A DNA stretch of 49,441 bases. Source: a virus. Shown in pieces: positions 37,061-45,731 of this stretch. The stretch is from IMG/VR virus record IMGVR_UViG_3300037193_001025, positions 1-49,441 of that record; one strand, 5' to 3'. Both the position numbers and the translations under genes were made by a program. The notes below the pieces were generated by a model. It ran no database searches and was not told the DNA's origin. It saw only the letters and a list, made by a program, of their open reading frames with translations. Within the stretch, counting starts at the first letter, position 1. The number at the start of each line of letters is the position of its first letter.

Positions 37061-39919
37061 ATGGCGATCCTCCAGGTCACGTCCGACGCGGAGTTTGCCA
37101 GCGCCATCGCGTCGGCAACGGGCCTGGACACGGTCGAGCTGGCCAACGGCGCGGCGTTCACCACGCTCACGATCCCGAACACGGCGGCTGACGGCGTCAC
37201 CGTCGCGGCGCAGACCACACACAGCCACACGATCCAGCGGCTTGTGATCGGGGATGTCGGCGGCGGCGTCCAGGGCGTGACGCTGCAAGGCCTCAACATC
37301 CAGCTCGTCGACACCGACTACCACCCCGAGTTGTCGCAGAAGAAGTCGCCGCTGATCGGCACAGGGCACGGCGCGCTCAACGGCCTCGAAATCCGTTCGT
37401 GCAAGGTCCGCGTCGGCGATCACCTGAACAGCATGGCCGCGTGGGACACGGCCAACACCGGCGGGAAGTACGCGGAACTGTTCGGCGACGGCGCGACCGC
37501 GAATTGGGACGTGGCCGGTGGCGGCTTCAACATGTTCTATTCGATGCCGGACCTCATCAACCTCAGCAGCCTCAACGGCTCGGTGTTGATCGAGGACTGC
37601 GATCTTGAAGACAGCCTGCGCGGCATCGTCATCACGTCCGTCGGCGGCTATCCGCTCATCATCAACAAGAACCGCATGCGCCGCATGTACGGCGACAGCG
37701 TCACCATCGGTTTCACGGGCGCGTTCGCCGCGATCCCGCTGCTCGACGTCACGGCCAACCACTACTTCGACGTGGGCTGGTGTCAGCCGCAAGACAACGG
37801 CAACCCGCACGGCGACGCCATCATCCAGGCCTTCTCGACCGACACGGGCGGCCCTGGCGACAGCACGACGCGCATCGAGAACGGCCTCTGCGCGGGCAAC
37901 GTGCTGGAGTATTCGGCGGGTTGTCGGGGGCAGGTGCAACGCATCTTCCTGTCCGACACGCCGCTCGGCTACCCGCACACGGGCTGGATCATCAAGGAGA
38001 ATTGGGCGATCTCGCGCATCTCCTCCGTGGGCATCGGCCTGTCGAACGCCGACAACAGCGCCGGCCTCAACGCGCGCGGTTCCGCGTTCAACCTGATCGA
38101 GGGCAACACCCTCCTGACACGTCCGAACAAGAACACGCCGGTTCAGAACGAGCTGTTCACGAACCCGCACACGGGCGTCCCGGCCGCGTCACCCTCAGCC
38201 GCAGTGATCGCCGTGCAGAACGAGCCGTCGTTCCCTGGGCAGTCCCTCGTCAAGAACAACTTCGTCGAGGCCATTACGCTCAACCAGAGCATCAAGGCTG
38301 TCGGCAACGTCGTGACGGGCCGGGCGAACGCCGGCAGCTCCTACAACGCCTTCCTGGCGAGCCCGCCCGCGAACGACGCGGAATGGGACACGTTGAGCGG
38401 CGACGCCCTGTTCCAGGCGCTCCGTTGCTCGACGCCGGGTGTCGGGGCCGTTGAAGCCGGCATGACGATCCAGGACCTGATCGACCGCTGGGGCGGGTCG
38501 AGCAAGCCCTACGATACGGTGTCGTCCTGGCTCGGCTTCCCAACACTGCGCAACCAAGCCTTTGCAACGAAGGTCAGCAGCGGCTGGATACTCGCTCAAT
38601 GCGGCCGGCAGATGCGCGAGATGAGCGTCGGGCCCGGCGTCACGTATCGGACCAACTCGATCCCGAGTGCAACGGGCGCGAGCGCAGAGACCTCCGACAC
38701 GGCACCTATCGCGCACGGGACGTGGATCGAGTTCTTCGTCACCACGGGCAACGGCAGCGCGATCACGACGGTCGGCGCTGTGACGCTGGGCGGCGAGACG
38801 TTCGAGTGGCGCGCGAAGACGCTGGACCTTGTCCAGTATCCGCACAGCGTATGGCCCTCGCCGGCCGATGCGATCTGGCGGCAAACGGCGGCGCAGGCCA
38901 TCGGCACGGCCGAGAGCAAGATGCTCACGGGCCTCGTTGAGTTCCAGTTCCCTGCCGGCAACCCGGCGATCTCGCAAACCTTCTTGAACCGCTCGGCCGG
39001 CACGACCGACGTCTCGATTTCCGTCCTCACAACAGGCAAGTTGCGCCTCGTCCTGCGCAACAATGCAGGGACTGTCATCGCACAGTGCGACAGCAACACT
39101 GACGTCGCTGACGGCACGATGAAGCGCGCGATGTTCTCTATCGACACAGCGCTCACGAACGACACCGATGCACTCAAGCTCTACATCAACGACGTCCTCG
39201 ACCAGACCGGAACGACGGTCACACAGGATGCGCTGATCGACCTGGACGACGGCACCGCTTCCCAGCAGGTCGGTGGTGCAGCTTCCACACCCAGCTTCGT
39301 CTGCGATGCTCTCGGTCCAATCGTCCTCTGGCCCGGCGTGTGGATTGATCTCTCGGACGACGCACAGCGCGAGCGTTTCAGCCCGTCCAACGCCGGTCCG
39401 AACTTCGAAGCCCTGACCGGCACGTCGCCGCGTATCGCCCTCTGCGGTACGGCTGCGCAGATCAACGCCGGCCAATGGAATGTCGGCTCGGGGAACGAGT
39501 TCACGAAGCTCGTCGGCACGGACCTCGTCGCGTTCGACGCGCATGTCTGGCCGCCGGTCCTCACCCTGGCTGTCTCCGTCGTGACGGTCGGTCCCTACTA
39601 CGTCGGCCAACCGATCCAGATCGTGGTCCTGCCCTCGGGCTACGCGAAGTCGGGCGTGAACCTGACCACCAGCGCCGATCTCACGGGAGCCTGGGACGAC
39701 AACACGAAGGTGCTCCCCGCCGGCTTCGATGGGCAGACCTTCACGTTTACGCCCGACGCGCTGGGAACCTACACGTTCAGCGTCGCCAACGATGGCGGCT
39801 ACACCAACCCGGCGACCTTCGAACTGAACGTGGTCGAAGCGCCGACCGACGTGAAGATGCTCAAGCGGGCTATCGCGCGAGGGATCAAGCGCGCTATCAA
39901 GAGAGCGCTGTGGGAGTAG
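37061..39919 (+). CDS. Tailspike-like protein with beta-helix and lectin-like domains
   Basis: This encodes 952 residues. Residues about 1-480 have the rung pattern of a right-handed beta-helix (VELANGAAFTTLTIPNTAAD, then IQRLVIGDVGGGVQGVTLQG, NGSVLIEDCDLEDSLRGIVI). A long middle part follows, then a concanavalin A/LamG-like region at about 620-760 (NPAISQTFLNRSAGTTDVSI, DTDALKLYINDVLDQTGTTV), and a C-terminal Ig-like domain (PVLTLAVSVVTVGPYYVG) ending in a basic helix. It is likely a receptor-binding or polysaccharide-acting tailspike. No catalytic site is identified. An extra fibre-class protein in addition to those at 5315 and 40589. Confidence 0.78.
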   Translation: MAILQVTSDAEFASAIASATGLDTVELANGAAFTTLTIPNTAADGVTVAAQTTHSHTIQRLVIGDVGGGVQGVTLQGLNIQLVDTDYHPELSQKKSPLIGTGHGALNGLEIRSCKVRVGDHLNSMAAWDTANTGGKYAELFGDGATANWDVAGGGFNMFYSMPDLINLSSLNGSVLIEDCDLEDSLRGIVITSVGGYPLIINKNRMRRMYGDSVTIGFTGAFAAIPLLDVTANHYFDVGWCQPQDNGNPHGDAIIQAFSTDTGGPGDSTTRIENGLCAGNVLEYSAGCRGQVQRIFLSDTPLGYPHTGWIIKENWAISRISSVGIGLSNADNSAGLNARGSAFNLIEGNTLLTRPNKNTPVQNELFTNPHTGVPAASPSAAVIAVQNEPSFPGQSLVKNNFVEAITLNQSIKAVGNVVTGRANAGSSYNAFLASPPANDAEWDTLSGDALFQALRCSTPGVGAVEAGMTIQDLIDRWGGSSKPYDTVSSWLGFPTLRNQAFATKVSSGWILAQCGRQMREMSVGPGVTYRTNSIPSATGASAETSDTAPIAHGTWIEFFVTTGNGSAITTVGAVTLGGETFEWRAKTLDLVQYPHSVWPSPADAIWRQTAAQAIGTAESKMLTGLVEFQFPAGNPAISQTFLNRSAGTTDVSISVLTTGKLRLVLRNNAGTVIAQCDSNTDVADGTMKRAMFSIDTALTNDTDALKLYINDVLDQTGTTVTQDALIDLDDGTASQQVGGAASTPSFVCDALGPIVLWPGVWIDLSDDAQRERFSPSNAGPNFEALTGTSPRIALCGTAAQINAGQWNVGSGNEFTKLVGTDLVAFDAHVWPPVLTLAVSVVTVGPYYVGQPIQIVVLPSGYAKSGVNLTTSADLTGAWDDNTKVLPAGFDGQTFTFTPDALGTYTFSVANDGGYTNPATFELNVVEAPTDVKMLKRAIARGIKRAIKRALWE

Positions 39920-39923
39920 CGCC

Positions 39924-40589
39924 ATGACCCCGACCGAGATCAGTAACCTTGCGCTCAGTCAGCTCCCCGCCGGTCCCATCGTCGGGCTCGACGAGAACAG
40001 CGTCGCGGCGCGCGAGTGCAAGCGCTGGTATCGGCACGTCCTGGAGACGTTGCTTCAGCAGGGACCTTGGAGGTTCTCGCGCCGGCTGGCGGCGCTGGCC
40101 GGACTCGACGACAGCGACCGAGAGCCCTACTGGCTCTACCGCTACGCCGCGCCGGCCGACATGAGCTTCGTGCTCTGCGTCTACGACGAGACCATGTCGC
40201 TCAAGGTCGACTACGACTACGTCGGGGCCTACGTGTACACGAACGATCTGGCTCCACAGATCGAGTACATCAGCCGCAACGACCCGGTCGCACAGGCCGG
40301 TGCGCTCTTCCGCAGCGCGTTGATCGCGGCGCTCGCCGCACCGATCTGCATGCCGGTGATCAAGAGCCCCAAGCGGCAGCGCGAGCTGAGCGACGCCGCC
40401 GAGAGCGCGCTCCAGCGCGCCCAGGCGTTCAACCACAACGAGGCCGACAACCGCTACGGCGACTTTATCCCCGCAGCCATCCTGGCGCGCGCCGGCGCGA
40501 GCTGGGAGCACCTGCGGTTCCCTGGACCCGAGGCGGTCTACCCCGACTTCAACCCGCTCGGGGTCTATGAAGAGGCGCTGGACGACTGA
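39924..40589 (+). CDS. Tail tubular protein A (T7 gp11 type)
   Basis: This encodes 221 residues. MTPTEISNLALSQLPAGPIV, then NSVAARECKRWYRHVLETLL, then WRFSRRLAALAGL and YWLYRYAAPADM match the gp11 adaptor/gatekeeper family, which links portal and nozzle. It ends in a TGATG overlap with the next gene. Confidence 0.9.
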   Translation: MTPTEISNLALSQLPAGPIVGLDENSVAARECKRWYRHVLETLLQQGPWRFSRRLAALAGLDDSDREPYWLYRYAAPADMSFVLCVYDETMSLKVDYDYVGAYVYTNDLAPQIEYISRNDPVAQAGALFRSALIAALAAPICMPVIKSPKRQRELSDAAESALQRAQAFNHNEADNRYGDFIPAAILARAGASWEHLRFPGPEAVYPDFNPLGVYEEALDD

Positions 40590-41830
40590 TGGCGACCCTC
40601 ACCCAGATCGAACAGGCCATAGACAGCCTCGCGCGGACGGTTGGCGACGACATCCAGGAGCTGCGCAATCAGGTCGCGGCGCTGGGTGGCGGGGGCGCGG
40701 GCAGCGTCGAGTGGGCGAGCATCGCGAACAAGCCGCTGACGTTCGCGCCCAGCGCCCACACCCACACGGCGGCCGAGATCGTCGACTTCGAAGCCGAGGT
40801 CGACGCGCTGATCGCGGCGACGCCGTTCACCGCCGCCTGGGGCGACATCACGGGCAAGCCGGCGACCTTCACGCCCAGCGCGCACACCCACGTCGTGGCC
40901 GAGATCACCGATTTCGAGACCGAGGTGAACGCCCTGATCGCGGGCGCGGGGGTCGGCGACGGCAACGTGAGCGGCCCGGCGGGCGGCGTCGTGAACAACG
41001 AGATCGCGGTCTACAACGGGACCAGCGGGCTCGCGATCAAGGCCTCGGGCATCGTGCCCAGCGCAGACGGCATCTCGCTGATCGAGGCGGCCAATTTCGC
41101 CGCCATGGTCTCCTTGCTGGGCGTCTCGACCGGCGACGTGGCGGGGCCGGCGGGCGGCGTGGCCGACAACGAGATCGCGGTCTACAGCGGCACGGGCGGC
41201 AAGACGCTGAAGGCCTCGGGCATCGTGCCCACCGCCAACGGCATCGCGCTGATCGAGGCCAACTACGCCGGCATGAAGGCGCTGCTCGACCTGGAGATCG
41301 GGACTGACGTCCAGGCATGGGACGCGCAGCTCGATGCGCTCGCCGCCCAGACCTGGGCCGCCGACAAGCTGACCTACCAGACCGGCGCGAGCACGCTGGG
41401 CGTCACCGACCTGACCGCCTTCGGCCGCGCCTGGATCGCGGCCGGCGACAGCGATGCGGCCCGTGGGCAACTGGCGCTTAAGGAGCACTTCGCCATCGCG
41501 CTCAGCGACGAGACGACGGCGATCACCACCGGCGCGAACAAGGCGCGGCACCGCTTCCCCTACGCGATCAAGAACATCGAGGTGAGCGCCTATCTCAAGA
41601 CGGTCAGCAGCTCGGGTGTGGTGACGGTCGACGTCAACGAGGGTGGCGCGTCGATCCTGTCGACGAAGTGCACCATCGACGCAGGCGAGTTGACGTCGTC
41701 GACCGCCGCTACGTCGCCCGTGCTCAGCGACACAACCATTGCGGCCTACGCCGAAGTGACGTTCGACATCGACACGGCCGGGGCAGGCGCGGTCGCCCTT
41801 GTGGCGGTGCTGACCTACGAGCGTGCCTGA
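40589..41830 (+). CDS. Repeat-bearing tail fibre / attachment protein
   Basis: This encodes 413 residues. An N-terminal coiled coil (LTQIEQAIDSLARTVGDDIQ) leads into two copies of W(A/G)(S/D)I-(A/T)-(N/G)KP-x-TF-(A/T)PSAHTH with DF(E)(A/T)EV, then two copies of a ~57-residue repeat (GPAGGV-NEIAVY-G-SGIVP). The C-terminal part is a beta-rich domain. It is probably a minor fibre or baseplate attachment protein. The WxxIxGKPxTFxPxAH module is shared with the tail fibre at 5315. Confidence 0.8.
   Translation: MATLTQIEQAIDSLARTVGDDIQELRNQVAALGGGGAGSVEWASIANKPLTFAPSAHTHTAAEIVDFEAEVDALIAATPFTAAWGDITGKPATFTPSAHTHVVAEITDFETEVNALIAGAGVGDGNVSGPAGGVVNNEIAVYNGTSGLAIKASGIVPSADGISLIEAANFAAMVSLLGVSTGDVAGPAGGVADNEIAVYSGTGGKTLKASGIVPTANGIALIEANYAGMKALLDLEIGTDVQAWDAQLDALAAQTWAADKLTYQTGASTLGVTDLTAFGRAWIAAGDSDAARGQLALKEHFAIALSDETTAITTGANKARHRFPYAIKNIEVSAYLKTVSSSGVVTVDVNEGGASILSTKCTIDAGELTSSTAATSPVLSDTTIAAYAEVTFDIDTAGAGAVALVAVLTYERA
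40961..41299 (+). repeat. Two tandem 171-bp coding repeats
   Basis: The copies begin at 40961 and 41132, in the same frame, and encode a 57-residue unit with conserved blocks GPAGGV, NEIAVY, KASGIVP and LIEA. The nucleotide match is close in the conserved blocks and weaker between them. It is probably a duplicated shaft repeat. Confidence 0.75.
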
Positions 41831-42495
41831 TGCCCGGTTTGCTCAGCGCTTACCGTTTCACGCCGCCTTCAACGCTCGACGGCGGCTTCGTCGGCTATAG
41901 CCAGTATGGCAATCTCCCAGCGGCGACGAAGAGCGTTGCGATCTCGCTGCCATCCGGTACTGCCGCAGACGACTTCGTCATGGTGGCGATCTACCGCTCG
42001 GTGACGGGGCCGGCGGTGACGGGCTCTAGCGGCTGGACGACGGCCACGACCACGCTTGGCACGTTCAAGGTCTCGTACATCTACAAACGGGTCGACGCCG
42101 CCGATCTCTCGGCCTCGCTCAGCGCGGCGAACGACATCGGGACGGGCGGCTTCTGGGCGGCCGACGTCTGCGTCTGGCGCGGCCCATCCACGCTGGCCAT
42201 TCGCAACGAGGCGTCCAGCCCTACAGGCACCACGTTGGTGTTCTCGGGCTTCACCAAGGACGCGAAGTGCTTCGCCCTAGTGGGCAACTACATCGAGCGC
42301 GACATGACCGCGCCGACGTGGCCGGCGAATTGGGACGTGCGCGTTCCGGTCAGCCAGATCGTCGCCAGCGTCTTCCTGTCCGAGGTGCGACAGCAGAACC
42401 CGGCGGACTACACGAACGGCGCGACGATCACGGTGAGCAACTTCAGCAACGTCACAATCCAGAGCGGTTCCATCCTTGAGCTGATGACGCCATGA
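41830..42495 (+). CDS. Hypothetical tail-region beta-sandwich protein
   Basis: This encodes 221 residues from the ATG at 41830 (TGATG junction). It has LLSAYRFTPPSTLDGGFVGY, then ATKSVAISLPSGTAADDFVM, VSYIYKRVDAADLSASL and GATITVSNFSNVTIQSGSIL, which is beta-rich throughout. The pattern TAADDFVM-VAIYR resembles phage tail-associated carbohydrate- or receptor-contact domains. Its placement between the fibre and tail tubular B is unusual. It overlaps the next gene by ATGA. Confidence 0.68.
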   Translation: MPGLLSAYRFTPPSTLDGGFVGYSQYGNLPAATKSVAISLPSGTAADDFVMVAIYRSVTGPAVTGSSGWTTATTTLGTFKVSYIYKRVDAADLSASLSAANDIGTGGFWAADVCVWRGPSTLAIRNEASSPTGTTLVFSGFTKDAKCFALVGNYIERDMTAPTWPANWDVRVPVSQIVASVFLSEVRQQNPADYTNGATITVSNFSNVTIQSGSILELMTP

Positions 42496-43154
42496 AAGTC
42501 GACTGGCCCACGTTCTCGGGCGGCGAGATCGGCGACGATCTGCTGGCCCGCACCGACACGGCGAAGTACCGCACGGCGCTGCGGCGGGCGCGGAATGTCG
42601 TGGGACTGCCGGCGGGCGGGGTTGCGCGCCGCCCAGGCTGGCGTTTCGGCGACGAGGCGCACAACAGCGCCTATCCCGTGCGGGTCATCCCGTTCCAGTT
42701 CTCGGTGAACCAGGGCTACGCGATGGTCCTGGGCGACCACACCCTGCGGTTCATGTCCCGAGGCGGCTACGTGCTGCGCAAGGAACTGCTGGTCACGGAC
42801 ATCACGAACGGAAACCCGGCCGTCGTCACAGCCCCCGCGCACGGCTACGTGGTGGGATGGGATGTGGTGTTCGAGAACATCGAGGGCATGACCGAGATCA
42901 ACGGCGTGCAGGCGCGCGTGACGGCCGTCACGGCCAACACCATCACGATAGACCTGGACACGACCACCTTCGGCGTGTTCACCGGCTCGGGCGGCGGTGT
43001 GGCGGGCGACGCAGCCGGCGGCAGCGGTGGCGATCCGCCTCTGCCCCCGCCGCCGGCTCCGACCGATCCGCCGCCTCCGACCCCACCGTTCGAGGACGTG
43101 ATCGACTACCCGGCGGTGTACTTCGGCGGCGACTTCCACATCAACGCGCCATAG
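42492..43154 (+). CDS. Tail tubular protein B, N-terminal part (T7 gp12 type)
   Basis: This encodes 220 residues. WPTFSGGEIGDDLLARTDTA, then YRTALRRARNVVGLPAGGVA and RRPGWRFG are the start of a gp12 nozzle protein, where F-GE-p-l-gR-D-Y-----N-----G---RRPG is diagnostic. An inserted domain follows (TAPAHGYVVGWDVVFENIEG, then INGVQARVTAVTANTITI), as in many gp12 proteins, then a Pro-rich stretch (PPLPPPPAPTDPPPP). The frame ends at 43154, just before the conserved TPxxxxLLFDIxYEQAADV block, which is in the next frame. Confidence 0.85.
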   Translation: MKVDWPTFSGGEIGDDLLARTDTAKYRTALRRARNVVGLPAGGVARRPGWRFGDEAHNSAYPVRVIPFQFSVNQGYAMVLGDHTLRFMSRGGYVLRKELLVTDITNGNPAVVTAPAHGYVVGWDVVFENIEGMTEINGVQARVTAVTANTITIDLDTTTFGVFTGSGGGVAGDAAGGSGGDPPLPPPPAPTDPPPPTPPFEDVIDYPAVYFGGDFHINAP

Positions 43155-43161
43155 GTGGCTC

Positions 43162-44955
43162 ATGGGCGTCCGCGCCATCTTCCAGCTCGACACCCCGCTG
43201 CATCAGGAGCTGCTGTTCGACATCGGCTACGAGCAGGCCGCCGACGTGATGATCCTGACGCACCTGGACATCCTGCCGATGCGCTTGACCCGCTACGCGC
43301 ACGACAACTGGACCCTGGCGTACGCGAACTACGTGGCGACGGTCACGCCGCCGGCTGTCTACAACGGCACAGCCTTCACGCCCAACATGGGCACAGGCTA
43401 CGTCGCGACGAGCTACAGCTACGTCATCACCAGCATCGACGCGGCGACCGGCCAGGAGAGCCTGAACACGGGCGGCATCGCGCTCACCAACGACCTGACG
43501 CTGAAGGGCAACTACAACGAGATCGAGTGGACGGCCGTGCCGGGCGTCGAGCGCTACAACGTCTACAAGTTCGGCGCGGGAACCTACGGCTTCATCGGCA
43601 CGACGGACGGCGACAGCTTCGTCGACGACAACATCGCGCCCGACTTCAGCCAGTCCTACCCCCGGCCGCGCGACCCCTTCCAGCTTGAGAACGACCATCC
43701 GGCGGTGGTGACGTTCTGGCAGCAGCGCGCCATGTACGCGCGGACCTACAACAAGCCGAACGGGGTATGGGGCAGCCAGAGCGCGAACCTGTTCAACTTC
43801 AACGCCAGCCGCCCGGTGAACGACGCCGACGCGGTGACGTTCGCGGTTAGCGGCCGGCGTGTGAACGCGATCATGCATCTGGTTCCGCTGAAGAGCCTGA
43901 TCATCCTGACCACCGACACGATCTTCTCGATCAAGGGCGGCGACCAGACCGGCGCGCTGACGCCGACGTCCATCGATATCACGCCCGAGGGCTATCGCGG
44001 CGCGAGCCGGGTGCGGCCGGTCGTGATCGACGACATCGCGATGTACGTCACCGCCAAGGGCGGGCAGCTCCGCACGGTCGGCTATCAATTCGAGGCGGAC
44101 GGCTACAAGGGCAACGACCTGACGGTGTTCGCACCGCACTTCTTCCTCAACGTGACCGCCGTCGACATGGCCTGGGCGGAATTCCCGCTGAGCGTGGTGG
44201 CCGTGCCGATGACGGACGGCGACGTGCGGGTGCTGACGTGGCAGGCTGAGCAACAGGTCTGGGGCTGGACGAAATGGCAGACCGATGGCGAGGTCGAGAG
44301 CGTCTGCACGGTCAGCGAGGAAGGTGAGGACGTCCTCTACGCCGTGATCAAGCGGGGCGACAAGCGTTTCATCGAGTACATGGCGTCGCCGCGCTGGGAG
44401 GCGGTCGAGGACGCGGTCTACCTGGACAGCGCCCTGGTGTACGACGGCGATCCCCGCACGTCGTTCCGCGCGCCGCACCTCGCCGGCCGCACCATCGACG
44501 TGTTGGCGGACGGAGCCGCCTACCAGGGCATCGTGCTGGACAGCACGGGCGCGTTCGCGCTGACGCAGCCGGCGAGCAAGGTAGTGGCCGGGCTGCCCTA
44601 TGAGAGTTGGATCAGGACGCTGCCGCTGGGTGCGGCCGAGACCAAGGGCGAGCCGGTGAATATCGGCTCGGTGACGGCGCGGTTCCTCAAGACGCGTGGA
44701 GCCGAGATCGGCATCGGCAAGGACTTGCCACCCGGCCAGCTAGAGCCGGCGTCCAGCGACGACGAGATCGCGCAGATCGACGAAGTGAAGACCCGCGAGC
44801 TGGAGCCGATGGGCGAGCCGACCCGGCTGTTCTCAGGCGAGTTGCAGGTCGAGGTGGGCAACGGCGACTGGCGCGCCGCCGACATCGTCGTGCGGCAGAG
44901 GTATCCTTTGCCCATGACCGTGCTCGGATTGACGCCCGACTACCTTCCCGAGTAG
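43162..44955 (+). CDS. Tail tubular protein B, C-terminal part (T7 gp12 type)
   Basis: This encodes 597 residues, in the +1 frame relative to 42492-43154. FQLDTPLHQELLFDIGYEQA, then ADVMILTHLDILP and LTRYAHDNWTLAY is the middle block of gp12 nozzle proteins. An FN3-like insert (TSYSYVITSIDAATGQESLN), then RPVVIDDIAMYVTAKGGQLR and VWGWTKWQTDGEVESVCTV fit the gp12 beta-propeller. The two parts together total 817 residues, close to T7 gp12 (794). TAGGTGG lies just before the ATG, so reinitiation is possible. The two frames overlap openly from 43102, so a programmed +1 shift is also possible. Confidence 0.85.
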   Translation: MGVRAIFQLDTPLHQELLFDIGYEQAADVMILTHLDILPMRLTRYAHDNWTLAYANYVATVTPPAVYNGTAFTPNMGTGYVATSYSYVITSIDAATGQESLNTGGIALTNDLTLKGNYNEIEWTAVPGVERYNVYKFGAGTYGFIGTTDGDSFVDDNIAPDFSQSYPRPRDPFQLENDHPAVVTFWQQRAMYARTYNKPNGVWGSQSANLFNFNASRPVNDADAVTFAVSGRRVNAIMHLVPLKSLIILTTDTIFSIKGGDQTGALTPTSIDITPEGYRGASRVRPVVIDDIAMYVTAKGGQLRTVGYQFEADGYKGNDLTVFAPHFFLNVTAVDMAWAEFPLSVVAVPMTDGDVRVLTWQAEQQVWGWTKWQTDGEVESVCTVSEEGEDVLYAVIKRGDKRFIEYMASPRWEAVEDAVYLDSALVYDGDPRTSFRAPHLAGRTIDVLADGAAYQGIVLDSTGAFALTQPASKVVAGLPYESWIRTLPLGAAETKGEPVNIGSVTARFLKTRGAEIGIGKDLPPGQLEPASSDDEIAQIDEVKTRELEPMGEPTRLFSGELQVEVGNGDWRAADIVVRQRYPLPMTVLGLTPDYLPE

Positions 44956-44977
44956 GTTCGGCCGGTGTTTGGAGGAC
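44929..44977 (+). promoter_or_regulatory. Promoter and TTTGGAGGAC leader for 44985
   Basis: TTGACG (44929-44934), an 18-base spacer and TAGGTT (44953-44958) are followed by TTTGGAGGAC (44968-44977). It overlaps the end of the tail tubular B gene and would express the AT-rich insert gene on its own. Confidence 0.6.
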
Positions 44978-44984
44978 ACCGACC

Positions 44985-45287
44985 ATGACCCGACAGCTTC
45001 CAGCGAGCGCCTTTCTACGTAAACGTGCTGGCGGCAAAATGAATGCCGATGGGCGTCCTAAACCCGGTACGCGATTACGTGAAATATACGACGCGCTACG
45101 CCGAGGTGAAGACCTGCACGTTAAGAAAAACGACGGCCAAGCCTTTATAAAACTTCGCGATGAATACGGCATGGAGTTTGAAAGCCGTAAAGGTCCGCAT
45201 GGGTACATTCGTCTTATAGGCGAATGGGAAGGCGAGACCTTTGTTCGTCTCGAACAAATACTTCAAGAAGACCAGTGCAAGTCCTGA
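44985..45287 (+). CDS. AT-rich hypothetical protein, likely recent insertion
   Basis: This encodes 100 residues: MTRQLPASAFLRKRAGGKMN, then RLREIYDALRRGEDLHVK and HGYIRLIGEWEGETFVRLEQ. A basic helical part and a beta-like end suggest a small DNA- or RNA-binding fold, but no family is recognised. Base composition is clearly lower in GC than both neighbours, and it has its own promoter and leader. It looks like a moron gene inserted between two virion genes. Confidence 0.72.
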   Translation: MTRQLPASAFLRKRAGGKMNADGRPKPGTRLREIYDALRRGEDLHVKKNDGQAFIKLRDEYGMEFESRKGPHGYIRLIGEWEGETFVRLEQILQEDQCKS

Positions 45288-45727
45288 TCCGTGACCCGCA
45301 AGACCTGGATGTCGAGCGGGTCAGCGTGCTGATGCGTGAGATCGACAAAGCCGAATGCCGCGCCGCTGGCTATAGCCCCTGGGCGGCACTGACCGAAGCG
45401 TGCGAGACCAGCGTGCTGTGCTGGACTGGAGAGGTCGACGGCTGGCCGCACGCCATGTTTGGAGTTGCGCCGGTGAGCGTGATGGGCGGCGTCGGAGCGC
45501 CCTGGTTCCTCGGTTCTGAGCAGGCGCGCAGGGCGGCGAGATTGTTCCTGCGCGAAGCGCCGAAGTACATCGCAAGGATCGAGGCGGTCTTCCCCAAGCT
45601 GGAAGGCTACGTCTCCACTCGGAACCACTCGGCGAAGCGCTGGCTTGCGCGTATGGGCTTTCAGGTGGAAAACGAGTATCACGTCTTCAACGGTGAGCCG
45701 ATGAGCCACTTCACGAAGGGCTTCTGA
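45275..45727 (+). CDS. GNAT-like internal virion protein (T7 gp13 type)
   Basis: This encodes 150 residues from GTG at 45275, overlapping the insert gene. VLIRDPQDLDVERVSVLMRE, then WPHAMFGVAPVSVMGGVGAP, FLGSEQARRAARLFLREAP and ARMGFQVENEY form a GNAT acetyltransferase fold with the typical strand-helix ending. Podoviruses with T7-like virions often carry such a protein in the gp13 position. A virion assembly role is likely; enzymatic activity is uncertain. Confidence 0.75.
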   Translation: MQVLIRDPQDLDVERVSVLMREIDKAECRAAGYSPWAALTEACETSVLCWTGEVDGWPHAMFGVAPVSVMGGVGAPWFLGSEQARRAARLFLREAPKYIARIEAVFPKLEGYVSTRNHSAKRWLARMGFQVENEYHVFNGEPMSHFTKGF

Positions 45728-45731
45728 TCGC

